Assembly: GCA_964017045.1 (NCBI GenBank)
Contig: OZ024794.1
Span: 48,053,013-48,117,012, forward strand
Reading direction: 5' to 3'
Length of the DNA stretch: 64,000 nt
DNA from: Omphiscola glabra
Lineage: Eukaryota; Mollusca; Gastropoda; Lymnaeidae
Shown here: positions 1-11,955 of the stretch, in pieces
Layout of the letters: each line of letters starts with the position of its first letter
How positions within the stretch are numbered: the stretch's first letter is position 1
Translations under genes and position numbers: made by a program
Notes under the pieces: generated by a model
Databases searched by the model: none
What the model saw: only the letters and a program-made list of their open reading frames with translations
Told to the model about the DNA's origin: nothing

Positions 1-275
1 CCCTCTGTCGCTCACCCTAAATAGCATTGAGTCTAATGGTACCCAGGTGCGAATGGCGGCGCTGCGTGTCTGGGTCAATTTTGACTAATGCTATTCGGAT
101 GTCATTTGTAGTAGTTTATTTTAGTTAACATGAAGAATAAAGTTTACAAACGTATAGTCCATTCAATTATCTTTCATCTGATACCTCATTTGATCTTACA
201 AACACAACAATAATATTTTAAATCGTTTTTTAATCCCAACCTCTCAATTCTGGTACCCAAGTACCAATAGCCACC
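1..275. repeat. Dispersed repeat shared with 30886-31150
   Basis: About 200 bp are nearly identical to 30950-31150, including a common stretch around TTTTAAATCGTTTTTTAATC and CAACCTCTCAATTCTGGTAC. The block abuts a truncated Tigger copy, so it is either the younger insertion or part of a composite element. It continues past the window edge. Confidence 0.7.
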
Positions 276-827
276 TCGTAACATGACATACTCACAACAC
301 ACTGTAGTCCGTCAACACGTCTTTCCGTGCTGTGACGTCATTATTTCGCTCGGCTGAACCAACTTTCCCCCACCCGCAGATAGCTAGTTCACTGTGACAC
401 ACAAAGCAACAATATGACCATCACGATCAATACGATACGTTGCAGTGATCTTTTTATAACCTTTGACACACCTACTATTCCCCCTACCCATGTGTCTTGT
501 ATTCCACAAATTTTCTTGACAACCAACAATGCACTGCTAAGATGGGGTTGTCGATACAAACGCGAAACTACGGTAGTAGGATGGTGAAGTGGCATCGATA
601 ACTAACATTTTCAAAAGCTGGCGATTGGTCATGGGGATTGAGATAACCAACGTTAAGTGGCAAATTTGGCCCTCTTTTGTGCTCGAGATATTAGGGTTCG
701 GCGACATAAAAGAATCGACCGATGAGAAAATGCTAAGACAAAGAGAGAATTTGGCGGTTCCACTTCAAAAACGTCGACTTAATAGGGTTGACGAATTAAC
801 CGAGGTCGAGATTAGCGGGTTCGACTG
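275..827 (-). mobile_element. Pogo/Tigger-type DNA transposon fragment
   Basis: This stretch is a reverse-complement copy of most of the complete element at 11067-11953, sharing the tract around GTGACGTCATTATTTCGCT and the terminal GGTCGAGAT...CGAACTG edge. The end at 827 is followed by TA, as expected for this superfamily. The other end is replaced at about 275 by an unrelated dispersed repeat (1-275). Short open frames inside it are not conserved transposase. Confidence 0.7.
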
Positions 828-949
828 TAATATAATAATTTGTAATATAATAAACAACAAATTTTCAAATGCTGTTTTATTACACAATAAATAATATAAT
901 TTTTCAGTAAAAAAATTCAGATAAATAACAATAACAAGTAAGGAAATTT

Positions 950-2545
950 AATGAGATTTCTGCTCTTGGATTTCCTTAAAGTTGGTCAATATTTGATGAA
1001 TAATATGTTGTTTTCATTTTAAGCATGACTGAAGACCAGCATAATTCAATTGGCTTCTTAATTTGCCTTTTATTTATTCATAATGGAAAATAATTGCTCT
1101 AAAAAATATGTTGATTCAAAAATTGAAAGAAGCCCAAATTCAAATTTCGTCAGCTGTTGGATATCAGTTCCAAACATCAAAGAAAATTTTATCTTGTTTT
1201 TTGAGCTCACTTCTTTCAGACCAACTGTATTGTAGTGACAAGACTGATTTCTGCCTTTTAAGGTTTTCAAGTTCATGGATCAGGTGTCTAAACATTAAAA
1301 CCAAAGTGCTTTGTTCTTTAAATTTACCTCTTCAAGTTTAAAGTCAACTTGGTCAGTTTGAGTAAAGGCTGAACAATTCAGTTTGGAGATATCTGTTCCA
1401 AACAATTTGCCTTTTCCTTCTTAATTCTTGAAAGTGAACACCAAATGACATTGCCATTTTCTCAATAGATTTTTTGAGGAACTTGAGTTTAATGCCAGTC
1501 TCAGCAGTTTGCATATATTCTCTCAGTGCTGGGAAGTGTAAGAACTTACCAATGTCAATGTCTCTAGCAAGGAAATATAGTTTTGTGCTCAAAATGAAAG
1601 CACTTCTTCCAAGAGCAAAATTGCTGTGTTACTATTTCCTTGGAGCTTTTATTTGATATTTTCAAGCGAGAAGTCGTGTCCAGCATGAAGTAGAGATTTT
1701 TGTAGCCAATCAGGGTCTAAATACTTTACTTCATTAAGTCAGGCAGCAAATCACTTCAAAAACGTGCTCTCTGGATAAACACCATACCTTATTGTGCATT
1801 GGAAGATCAGAGTATTCGTGATTGACTTCTTGGAGAAACTCACAAAACTGTCAGTGATGCAGACTACTTGCCATTTGTTTTTAACAGTCTTAACTAGTAA
1901 TTCCATCCCCTCCAAAACTTCTCCTGGGAAGATTTGTGCACAGAGGGCTTCTTGTTGAAAAATGCAGTAAAAATAAATATATATATGGTTAATATTTTTT
2001 GTTAATAAAGTAATGAAATTTTTCTATCTCCCTTTCATGCTCTGCGCTCCATCTTTAGCAAATGATAAAAGTTTGTTGATATCTATTTTTTTTTTCTTCT
2101 GCAAGCATTCAGAGACTGCATTTGTAAAATCTTTTCCTCATGTCTATCTCCTGAGTGGTAGTAGTTGAGTAGTTCAATCAACTTTTCTTGTTGTCCTTTA
2201 GAGTTTATGTATTTGCAAATGAGAGCAACTTTTGCAATGTAAAAAGATGCTCAGATATGTTAATAACACATTCTTCAAGTATTTTCCATTTGAAAAAACA
2301 GGTTTTCCACAATGGCAATTTCCTTTGACATCACTTGAAGATTTAAACATGAGGCAAAAGTATTCTGTGATTTAGCTACTTCCATTGATGTTCAAAGACA
2401 ACTTTTTATCTGGCATCACCCTCAGAATCTTTTTTTGTAAATTCACTGTGCATTTTATTGAAATGTCTTTCTACAGTACATTAGATTTCTTATTTTGATT
2501 AAGCTTTTCATTGCAAATAAGACATTGTAATTGTGGGAGTCTACC
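950..2545 (-). pseudogene. Decayed ZBED/SCAND3-like hAT transposase gene
   Basis: The reverse complement can be read in broken frames. Near 2500-2540 it gives CLICNEK followed by a decayed Lys-rich, His-containing stretch, as in the BED zinc finger of ZBED/SCAND3/FAM200 proteins. Near 1900 it gives a LCAQIFPGEVLEGMELLVKT-type segment, and at 1353-1592 a FLHFPALREYM-type C-terminal segment. Stops and frameshifts throughout make it non-functional. The family call rests on short matches recalled by eye. Confidence 0.45.
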
Positions 2546-2799
2546 ATTATTTGACTAAACTAGTAAGTCCTCTAAGTTTTAAAGTCTCAACTTTGATTCT
2601 CTTGATGCTGATACAGTTCTTCACATATTTCATGGAAATGCATAGAGTTCTCAAGTTTTCACAGCTTTACTCCTTTATTTTCAGTATCAGAAACATTCAT
2701 GAAACTCATTATGGCCTTGAATCTGTCCATAGTCATAATGGCCTTGCTCACACTCTTAGTCAATTATATAAAGATTTCCAGGAACACAGTCTTGTAATT

Positions 2800-3314
2800 T
2801 AAGTCCTGCATTCATAAGAAGTCGAATTTAGTCTATAATACTCATTTTCAATGATGTTATATTAATTTTTGAACAGTTTCTTTTGTCCATTGTCTGCACA
2901 TATGTGCTTACAAACTAATATATTCAACCAAATCTGTAGTAAAATAGGGTTTTGAAAAGTAGGACTTTTTTTTTATATCTCTTTATTTGTTCTCTTGTTT
3001 TAAAATCAGGAAGCAATATGCTTTGCACCTCTGGTCTAAATGGCAGAAATCCATTATTATTAGTAATAAGCTAGTATAATATTGCAAACCACCAGATAGC
3101 TAGTTAGGTAATTTGTATACAAGTGTGGTCTACATAAATTTGTGTGATACAAATTATTCTGGAGAAAGAATTACTGATATTTTGTCATTGCTATAATTAA
3201 CAAGTTACTGATAAGCTGATATAGTTATAGTGAACTAATTAATTGGACTAGGAGGCTACTAATGTAACAATGAATTTGTTAAAACATTTAAAAATAAAAT
3301 AAAATATTTTGCAG
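2800..3314. other. AT-rich spacer upstream of the first visible AAAS exon
   Basis: No recognisable coding or repeat structure. The missing N-terminal AAAS exon should encode a short proline-rich segment; no such stretch with a good donor site is visible here. Confidence 0.4.
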
Positions 3315-6300
3315 GCTCCTGAATATCCAGAAATATTTGTCCAGACAGAATCAGCGAGCCATTTAAATGTGCACCATGAAAGTGCACAACTTGCATTTTT
3401 ATCACATGGTCAGGCCTCTTGGAAAAGACCGCTGCATGCATGGTAAAGGCTTTAATATTTATTTCAAAGTGCACAGCAGCTGGTGCATTAAAATTAATTA
3501 AGTTTGAGCTGATTTTTTTTGTACCTGTAGCTTTGTTAAAAGTAGTGTAGTTCATTAAATACAACACATACTCATAAAATCAATGAAGCAAAGACAGGGC
3601 ATATCTGGGTTGTTTTTTTTTTGGTCTAAAGACTTTAAAAAAAAAAAAAATGGATCATTCTGCAAATGATTTAGGATCTCATTTGCAATACTTTCCTGTC
3701 ATAACAAAAGTTATATAATATTTAGGTACAATGGAGGGCTGCTTAACATGTTTGAAGAGTTATCTGAAGCTAAACATGAAGGTAGGCTTAAATAATACAA
3801 AATTAATTTGCTCATAAATATTTCACTGATTCTTCAGTCCATATTTTGTTACTTTAATAGCGCCAGTATATACTAACTTTAGACCACCATTCAATGGTGG
3901 CTGCAATGAGTAAATTTCCCATCTACTAAAGTTACTTGACAAAGCATGCAATCAAGTAACGCACTTTATAAGATTCCCAAGTTAGTTGCCCCAGCCCCCC
4001 CCCCCCCCCCCGGCAGTGCCCCTCAACTTTATTAATATTCTTATGTCCCACACCCTATTATACCACAGATTTATTACACCATTTCAGTAAAACAAAAGAA
4101 AATAGGCACCAAACTTGCCATATGTTTTTGTTAAAAAAATTCATTTAGTGCAGTTAACCATACCTGTTTACTCTTATGATTTTGGCGTACAATGTACTAT
4201 TTTGAGGTGTATACATTATAAATACAGTATGTTTATTTTATACTATTAAGATACTGTATTGAATGGTCAGGTTAACAGGAATTTTATTTTGCGCACTATT
4301 TAATCTTAGTGAAAACATTATTACATAATGTTACATAAAGAATTATGTATATTGATAAGTGTATAATATTAAATTCATAATTGACGGAAAGTAATTGTAC
4401 TCCCACATAATAATAAAAAAAATGTAGTTCCAGGTTGGCTGTCATCAACATGTAAAGCAGCTTTGTCAGTTGTTGAACTTCTCAAGTCTCTGAGGGTTAC
4501 TCTATTTTCTCAACCAGCTGTAAGTGTTAGATTTAATTAGTTGATGACCCTCCATAAGTTTTGACAGAAATAAAAAAAAAACCTGTCATATAATTTATGT
4601 TACTTATTATGTTATAAAATCTTTAGGGTTTTTGGTAGTTTTTTTTAATTTATACAAATGATTTATTCTATTTTGCAGCTGTCAAATGAAGAACTCTTAT
4701 CAAAATACTCTCATGTTTCCAACTGGTAAGATGCATTGACTTTAAAGAGACTTCTATTTTCTTATTTGAAAAATAGCAAGTAGTCCATATTTTTATTTTT
4801 GTGGTTTAGTCACTATGCAAAACTCTTCAATTACATTTTTAGATTACTTCTTGAATATCACCAATAAATTAAATATAGTACTTAACTGCCCTTTAAATCA
4901 TCTTTTTAACTTAACCAAATTCCCCTAAAAAATGAACCTTTTTTGAAATCATCAGTGCTTATCTGTTTCAGTGACATTTTATGAGTAAATCTATAAATTA
5001 ACTTATTGTTAAAATGTTTCCAATAATTTGGTTAATGTGAATCTTAGACGAGAGCAATTGTAAAAATATGCAATTAATGAAAGATCAGTCAGACACATTT
5101 GAACTCTAAGGGAAATATAATTGTTTTAAAAAAGTTAGCATTTTTTGTTCCTAATTAGCCAAATTTTTTTGTATTTCCAACAGGCACAGAAGTCCTGTTC
5201 AAGCCATAGCGTGGCATCCACATGTGATAAAAGTTGCCATAGCTCTACGGGGTGATTCTGTGCACATATACTATTCAGGCACCAGCTTGCAGCCAATTCT
5301 GAAACATAAATTACAAAAGCAAGTAACAGACCTGGCCTGGCAGTAAGTACTAAATAATATCTGTCATATGTATCATAGCTATCATATGTTTCATAGCTAT
5401 CATATGTATCATATCTATCATATGTATCTTTGGGCAAAATAATTGTCCAATGCTTGTATTCCCACTACCCGTCCTTGCCGATTTTAAAGCATTTCAAAGA
5501 CAGTTAGTTTCGCCTCTGGGCTTAATGGGATTTTGACTGATCCAAACATCAGCAACATGAATAGTTTTATGCACCAAAAATAATTTTTCTTCTTATTATT
5601 TACTTGTCTGTTCCTGTTTTTTGTTTCTTTTGCATTTCTTTTTTTAAAACTTACCTCTTGTTCATAATAAAAATGTTTGCTCCATTTATGAAAAAATATG
5701 AGATCCGATGTTTACCCCAACTTCTTGATTATTTTTTTTTACATTTCATCTCCCTCAGCCTACCCTACCTTTTAGCCCCTCCCTGCACTTCCCCTCCTCA
5801 TCCCCTATCTTGCCCAACCATCTTGGCCCCTTCATTATCCCATTACACCCCTATTATCCCCCCCCCCCCCCCATTCTCACCAGCCTTGTCTTTCCAACTG
5901 TAGAGTAATGTACTCTTATCACACCACTTCTCCATGCACATACCCTCAGCCACCACACTGTTACCAAACCCCATCTTCCCCTACTTTTACAATCCCTCAC
6001 TCCTACCCTTGCCTCATCCTAGCCCTCTACCAGCTCCCATCATACCCTTATTTCCAAATCAAAGATAAGTGAATAATTTTTAATATTTGCTTTAAAAACT
6101 GTCATTTCTATTTATAATCAAATATATTTATAAACAAAGTTTCTAGCCTTTGTTTTTATTTTAATGTTTAGGCCTCTGTCTTCATCAGTACTTGCCGTTG
6201 CTTGTCAAACATGTGTTCTAATATGGAATGTGGAGCCCACATCTCTGTCTGTCAGGTAATTTAGAATATCTTTTGAAAAAAAAAAGATTTTAAAAATAAG

Positions 6301-9300
6301 AATGTTATAATAAATATTTAAAAAAAATTTAACCCCAAAAAAAAAAAAGAAAACAAAATCTTCCATTGTTTTTACATATTACGTAACTATCATTTCTAGT
6401 TGCTTTTTTAACAACACATTACTTAACTGTCATTCCTATTACTAAAAGTACAATTTTGTTTTTGATAATTTTTTTTTAAAGAGCTCCTCCTAAAATCTGT
6501 CACACTTCCATCCATGGCTGAGAAACTGTTAAAATTCATCTAACCTTATAAATATTTCTTTTTGGGACAGGCCATCTGCTAGCACTGTTCAGATTCTGCA
6601 ATACAGTAGCCACTCGCCTGTCACTAGTCTTTCTTGGAGTCCATTTGGGGATCATCTCATCTCAGCGTGCCCCAAACAAACTTCAATACTTGTAAGTGGA
6701 CAAGAAGAACCAATATAATTATTTAATTCCATATTTTAAAAAAAAAGATTAAATCAAAGAAACAAAACTGGAATGCTAAGAGCATATGCATTCTGCTTCC
6801 AGGTCTGGGATGTACCTAAAGAAACCTATGTCTCATTAAAAAGAAGTGGAGGTGGTGGAATCTCTTTCTTATCCTATTCTCCTGATGGATCAAAGTTGTT
6901 CACTGCTTCCACGTCACCAATTTTCAGGTAAGTGTCATGGAGGGTCAAATTATCATTAAGTTAGAAGTCAGTTTTTAGATCAATGGATTTATATTACATT
7001 TGTGAAAATAGGCAAAATCATTGGTCGTAAATATTTTTATCTTGAGATATTTTTTTTTACACAAGAGAAATACTTCTGCACAAGTTTAGTGAACTACTTT
7101 ATTGATAACTTTGTTTGCATTCCTTTAACATCAGTCCAAGTCATGTGTAGAATGTAACTATACTTTTAGTATTTAAAGTGATAAAATATGATTATTTCAT
7201 GAAATAAAAACATGAAAGTAAAAATATTAATGAAATTGAAACTAATGGAAAAAAAACCAACTCATTTATTGTTTTGTTAATTTCAGAGTTTGGGAAACTA
7301 AAAACTGGAACTGGGAGAACTGGGCTAATTTATCAGGACATTGTACTGTAAGTTTTAATTCTAAATAAACATACATTTTAAAGGACTTAATTAGTCTTTA
7401 AAGATAAACATTATCTTCATTTATTCATTTAAATCAAAATCTGAGTGACTTTTAACATTTCCAAAATAACATTTTCCAAAATATTGTTGCTTAATACAAA
7501 TATATTAAAATGTATATTAAAAAACAACTTTACTTTGTTGCTTTTTTTCCAGGAAATACACCTGAGCAATACATTTGATTTTCTGGCATGTCTTATGAAT
7601 TTGTTAAGAAATCTTTTAATGTTTTCTCAGACTGCATGTTGGAGCCCTGATAGTACAGTTTTAATATTTGCCATGGAAAAAGAACCTGCTTTGTTTGGTG
7701 TGAGATTTGTTGAAAGTGGAAGGGGAAATGCCTTAAGTTCAGTGAATACCTCAGTACTGCTTGCAGATGTTTCCCAAGTCAGCCTTTCTAGTGGACTGGG
7801 TGAAGATGTCAGGTAGTGTTTTTTATTCTTGAATGTTCTTGGTAATATGATATTACAGAAATTTTAGAGGTAACAATTTCATAGATAAATTCCCCATTTC
7901 TATGAAATCTTTAATTGCCAGTGGGTAAAAGAAGGAATAAATTCACACTGCATGCACAGAGACTGGGAATATCTTTCTTGTACAAATCAGGGGAAGGTAT
8001 TTCAAATGTCCCAGACTTTTATTTAAAACATCTAGATTTACATCTAAAATTTCACAGAGGTATAACTAAAAATATATAGATGTAGAACATCAACTGTGCC
8101 AACTTTCATGTATATGTGTACTATTTACAGTCGTCACTTCGTGCTTCGACTTTCACGGCTTCACTCTATCGCCGTTTTTTCAAATACTGTATTGTCATTA
8201 AAAAGTTGATCCAAACAGTGAAAATGATACAGCCCGCGCACGGTTGTCTGAGTCATTTAATACATGTTTGTTGCCGGATGTGAGTAGCAACGGCAATGAA
8301 ACAATTTTCCGCATTTTATTAAACGTGTGAAGAATATGTGGAGCTAACAATAATCCCTGCATTACAATGAAAATTCTCTTTATCTTCATTGCTTCATCAT
8401 CGAACAAGTTGCACTTTTTTCAAATGTTAGTGGTTGGTGAAAGAACTGTGTGTGTAATTTGCGGGTGTACTGATTTAGCTAGACTGACCGCTGGTCACTG
8501 AGCCCAGCCGGTAATTGCCAGCCGCTCCCACGATGGATCAGTCTATGCATGGATATTGCAATAAACAGCCAAGCTTGCACAGCTTGTGCTCCTTGAGCAA
8601 CGATGTAACAGTAATTAAACGTACAAGAATAATATGATATTTGTAACATCTAATATGTCTTATTTTCTCTTATTTTGTCTCATAATATTGTGTGATACGA
8701 GTGTAATGATGACTAAAGGGTGTTATTTCTCGTCTAGAGGCTCTAATAATGTTGGAAAACGTATTTAGGTCGTAATCAGGTTTTCTATGCTCTAACATTG
8801 AGGGCAGACAAGGGACAACTATTAATACATTTGATATATAAATAATGAATCCTACTTTGTGGAAATTCACCTAACGCAGTAGTCTGTACAAATAAATATA
8901 CCGGTACTAGGTTATCTTTGAAAATGAAAAAAGATACAGCTAACTTAAAAAATTCCCCCTAAAAATGCCCAGGAATCGTTAATCATTGATAGAAAGCCTG
9001 AGGTAATTTAAGTGGTTAATGGTCTATAAGTCTAAGTCTATTTAAGAAGGAAACAGCAACAAACACATAAAAGTTCAAATTATCCACACAAAAAAACAAG
9101 AGTAGCAAGCAAAAACAATATAAATTATACAATTTTCATTTTTTTATATAACTGAATTTTGTTTTGATAATGACCATTATTGAGTATCCATGAAATTAAA
9201 AAAAAAGTTTTACAGGCACATCATTTTAAATAATATAGTTTAGAAAGAAATTAGCTATCTGATATAGCATTGTAAAATGCTTGTGTGGCCCTGTCAAAGA

Positions 9301-10831
9301 CAATTTGTTGCTAATATCAAATTTAAAAAAATCGCATTTAACTTACAAATATTTTGTATGCATTACATGATACAGACAGGTCAATATGTTACATAATTCA
9401 ACTTCCAGCAACAAAAAGGAAATCTCTTAAGTTTTTTTTACTGTGATCTGATACTTGTCATACATTTTTTGTCTTGTTTTCTGATGAAGGCTCTAAGCCG
9501 AAACGTCAAAATCTTTTGTCCTGTCTATGAATTCAAGTTTAGCATACCTTGTTCTTATATTTCATTTACACAACTTGAATGCAGTCCATCAATTATTATG
9601 AAACTCTACAGTACTTGTTAAATTATTTTATTGTAGAGTTGGTGGTCAAGTGAAATCGATAGTCTGGGATGAGACAGGGGAAAGAGTAGCTGTTATGTTT
9701 GAACGTAAGTATAGTAATTGTATTTTTGTGCGAATGTGTTTATAAGGAAATTTACTTTTATCTGATTCCTATATTACTATAGGTTCATGAGAACATGTGC
9801 AGCTTGGACATAACTGTTTTAGTTTAATATATATGATAAATACCTGTAATACCCCCATATATATAACAAGTGTAAATCTTCAGTAAGGGCCATAAAATCT
9901 AGACATTGTTCTTGGTATAAGGAAAATTTTAAAAAGGGTGTATAGAAATGCACATAATTGCTTGCTCCCTTAAATTCTAGAACAGAATGTAAGGTGATTT
10001 CTCATTATCTATTCAGCTAATGACTTGGGAAACAACCATCTAGTTGCTGTATTCAAGTCAACAATTCACCCAGTCTTGGAACTTATACCAGGGTGAGCTT
10101 TATATTTTGTATGCATTGATTTTGAAAGGCATAGGTTACTTTGAATTTATTTATAAATTTTTAAATATACCAATCTGAAATGTTAATAGTTAAATTTTAG
10201 TTATGACTGGAAATGTGATCTAAAACTAATTACTAAATAATATTTAAGCTACTGGTGGGAAATTTTATTAATATATATTTTAAAATTGAGAAATATCACC
10301 CTATGCAGTATCCATGACTTAAGAACGATTTAATCAAATTTTGATGATTAAATATTCCTTATATCATTTTCAGTGGCTTTGTGAAAGGCAGATCAGGAGA
10401 ATCTGCACACCATATTGCTTTTCTTCCTGGGTTTCAGAAAGGAGCTTTGCTTAGTATAGTATGTTAATCGTTTTTCTTTTCTAACCAAAGAATGAAAAGG
10501 ACCTATTTGGGTTTCCTAAAAGCATAACTCTTTATATAACTAGCTCATGTATTCTCATATTACTGCATTCCCAAAAATTCTGAGGAAAAAGTAATGATGT
10601 GATAAAATTTGTGAAAGGTTAATTTTTTTATTACACTGTTATAATTTATAACGCTTTCTTTTAAATTTATTATAAACAAAACTGTGTACTCTCCAGGTCT
10701 GGTCATCAGGACGTGTTGGCTATGTGCCCATGTTCTTTTTGCCTGCTCACCAAATCCAGCACAATAACACAATTAGTTTCGGACACTTCTCATCAGTTCT
10801 TTCACCAAACGACAGCTTGTTCAGGAAATAG
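3315..10831 (+). CDS. AAAS: Aladin (AAAS), nuclear pore WD-repeat protein, 5' partial
   Basis: Coding exons: 3315-3442, 3726-3781, 4434-4519, 4679-4725, 5184-5342, 6172-6255, 6571-6691, 6803-6927, 7287-7347, 7631-7812, 9637-9704, 10017-10092, 10374-10458 and 10697-10831 (TAG). All have GT-AG borders and compatible phases, giving 470 residues. Aladin is a WD-repeat nucleoporin on the cytoplasmic face of the nuclear pore. The reading follows vertebrate aladin from the SWKRPLHAW segment through WD-type stretches ([48 protein letters not shown]) to [18 protein letters not shown] near the C-terminus. About 70 N-terminal residues of the vertebrate protein have no counterpart here, so the first coding exon lies upstream of the window or was missed. 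The C-terminus is shorter than in vertebrates. The largest intron, 7813-9636, holds repeats. The family call is secure and exon borders are well supported. Confidence 0.93.
3857..4360 (+). repeat. Diverged dispersed repeat in AAAS intron
   Basis: Shares ordered blocks with 46850-47300 and 46430-46815, such as CATCTACTAAAGTTACTTGAC and ATTCTTATGTCCC, in the same order but more diverged. A run of C at 3996-4011 interrupts it. Confidence 0.5.
5358..5430. repeat. Short 17-18-bp tandem repeat (CATATGTATCATAGCTAT)
   Basis: About four copies, starting 16 bp after the donor site of the exon ending at 5342. Confidence 0.7.
5740..6050. repeat. C-rich pyrimidine tract in AAAS intron
   Basis: About 300 bp of strongly C/T-biased sequence with CCCCT and CCCAT motifs and a run of 14 C near 5860. 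It has no coding potential. Confidence 0.6.
8128..8420. mobile_element. Possible single end of a pogo/Tigger-like element
   Basis: It starts ACAGTCGTCACTTCGTGCTT, a pogo-like terminal pattern followed by the TTCGACTTTCACGG motif. No matching inverted end was found in the intron, so this is a solo end or a chance match. Confidence 0.3.
9440..9605 (+). repeat. Dispersed element with hammerhead-ribozyme-like core
   Basis: Shares CTTGAATGCAGTCC and the ATACCTTGTTCT...ATTTCATT...ACACA block with 20870-21040 on the other strand. The core at 9481-9506 reads CTGATGA, a short GGC/GCC stem, then GAAACGTC, the conserved order of a hammerhead ribozyme. Such cores are known in Penelope-like elements and retrozymes of animals. 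No reverse transcriptase is nearby. Confidence 0.55.
9481..9506 (+). ncRNA. Hammerhead-ribozyme-like motif
   Basis: CTGATGA, helix II as GGC-loop-GCC, then GAAA and CGTC, with GTC as the cleavage triplet. The palindromic ACGT would give a stable helix III only in a dimer, as proposed for minimal animal hammerheads. Activity is not shown. Confidence 0.45.
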
Positions 10832-11047
10832 ACCATGACTCACAGTTGATGAACATTTAAAAAGCTCAATTCAATAGGATTTGTCATGGAAAAATCTGCA
10901 TTGTGGTCCCATTGGTCAAAATGTTTTTGTTTTTTTTACTAAATAATATAATATTAATATAATAGTTTATTCTTTCATAATTTGTTGAGTACATTTCAAC
11001 ACAGCTGTAGGTAAAGAAGAAAAAACTGCAGTAAAGATTGAATTTTT

Positions 11048-11053
11048 AATAAA
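11048..11053 (+). terminator. Polyadenylation signal of AAAS
   Basis: AATAAA 217 bp after the AAAS stop codon. It sits just before the Tigger-type element that begins at 11067, so the insertion lies at or beyond the transcript end. Confidence 0.5.
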
Positions 11054-11066
11054 TCTTTTAGAATTA

Positions 11067-11953
11067 CAGTCGAACCCGCATATCTCGACCTCGGTTAATT
11101 CGCCAACCCTATTAAGTCAACGTTTTTGAAGTGGAACCGCCAACTTCTCTCTTTGTCTTAGCATTTTCTCATCGGTTATGTCGATTCTTGTATGTCGCTG
11201 AACCCTAATATCTCGATCACAAAAGAGGGCCAAATTTGCCACTTAACGTTGGTTATCTTGATCCCCATGACCAAAAGCCAGCTTTTGAAAATGTTAGTTA
11301 TCGATGCCACTTCCCCATCTCACTACCGTATTTTCGCGTTGTATCGACAACCCCATATAAGCAGTGCATTGTTGGTTGTCAAGAAAATTTGTGGCATACG
11401 AGACACATGTGTAGGGGGATTGGTAGGTGTGTCAAAGGTTATAAAAATATCACCGCAACGTATCGTATTGATCGTGATGGTCATATTGTTGCTTTGTGTG
11501 TCAAGTGAACTAGCTATCTGCGGGTGGGGGAAGGTTGGTTCCGCTGAGCGAAATAATGACGTCACAGCACGGAAAGACGTGTTGGCGGACTACAGTGTGT
11601 TGTGACTATGTCATGTTAAATATTACCACTACAGCGATCTCTTTATGAAAACAAAAAGCAATAGTATTCGGGCATACGATAACTGCGAACATGTTGTTAG
11701 CAAACATGTATGTACATTTTATAGCATGCCGATCGCTTCATCAAACAAATAACGGCAACGCTGTTGTGTAAAAAAAACCTCCAAAAACACGTGCATGTAC
11801 ATTCTCATTTATTAACGCACATCATGTACATAAAGAAATTTCAAGCACATGTTAATATATTGCCGCCATATTGGTTTTCATTTATCTCGATCATCGGTTA
11901 TCTCGACGCTTTTTGGCAAACCCCGAGGCCGTCGACATAACCGGGTTGTACTG
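11067..11953 (+). mobile_element. Complete pogo/Tigger-type element, 887 bp, non-autonomous
   Basis: The terminal inverted repeats begin CAGTCGAACCCGCATATCTC on the left and, reversed, CAGTACAACCCGGTTATGTC on the right. Both are flanked by TA (11065-11066 and 11954-11955), the target duplication of the Tc1/mariner superfamily. Internal frames are short and show no complete DDE transposase. The interior contains TTGTATCGACAACCCCATAT, shared with the copy at 275-827. Confidence 0.8.
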
Positions 11954-11955
11954 TA

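Noticed and set aside
2533..2802. 89-codon plus-strand frame as a possible first AAAS exon
   Set aside because: No similarity to the aladin N-terminus, and it lies antisense to or beside the decayed hAT gene.
11192..11605. 137-codon frame inside the Tigger-type element
   Set aside because: Not a DDE transposase; the frame is not preserved in the copy at 275-827.
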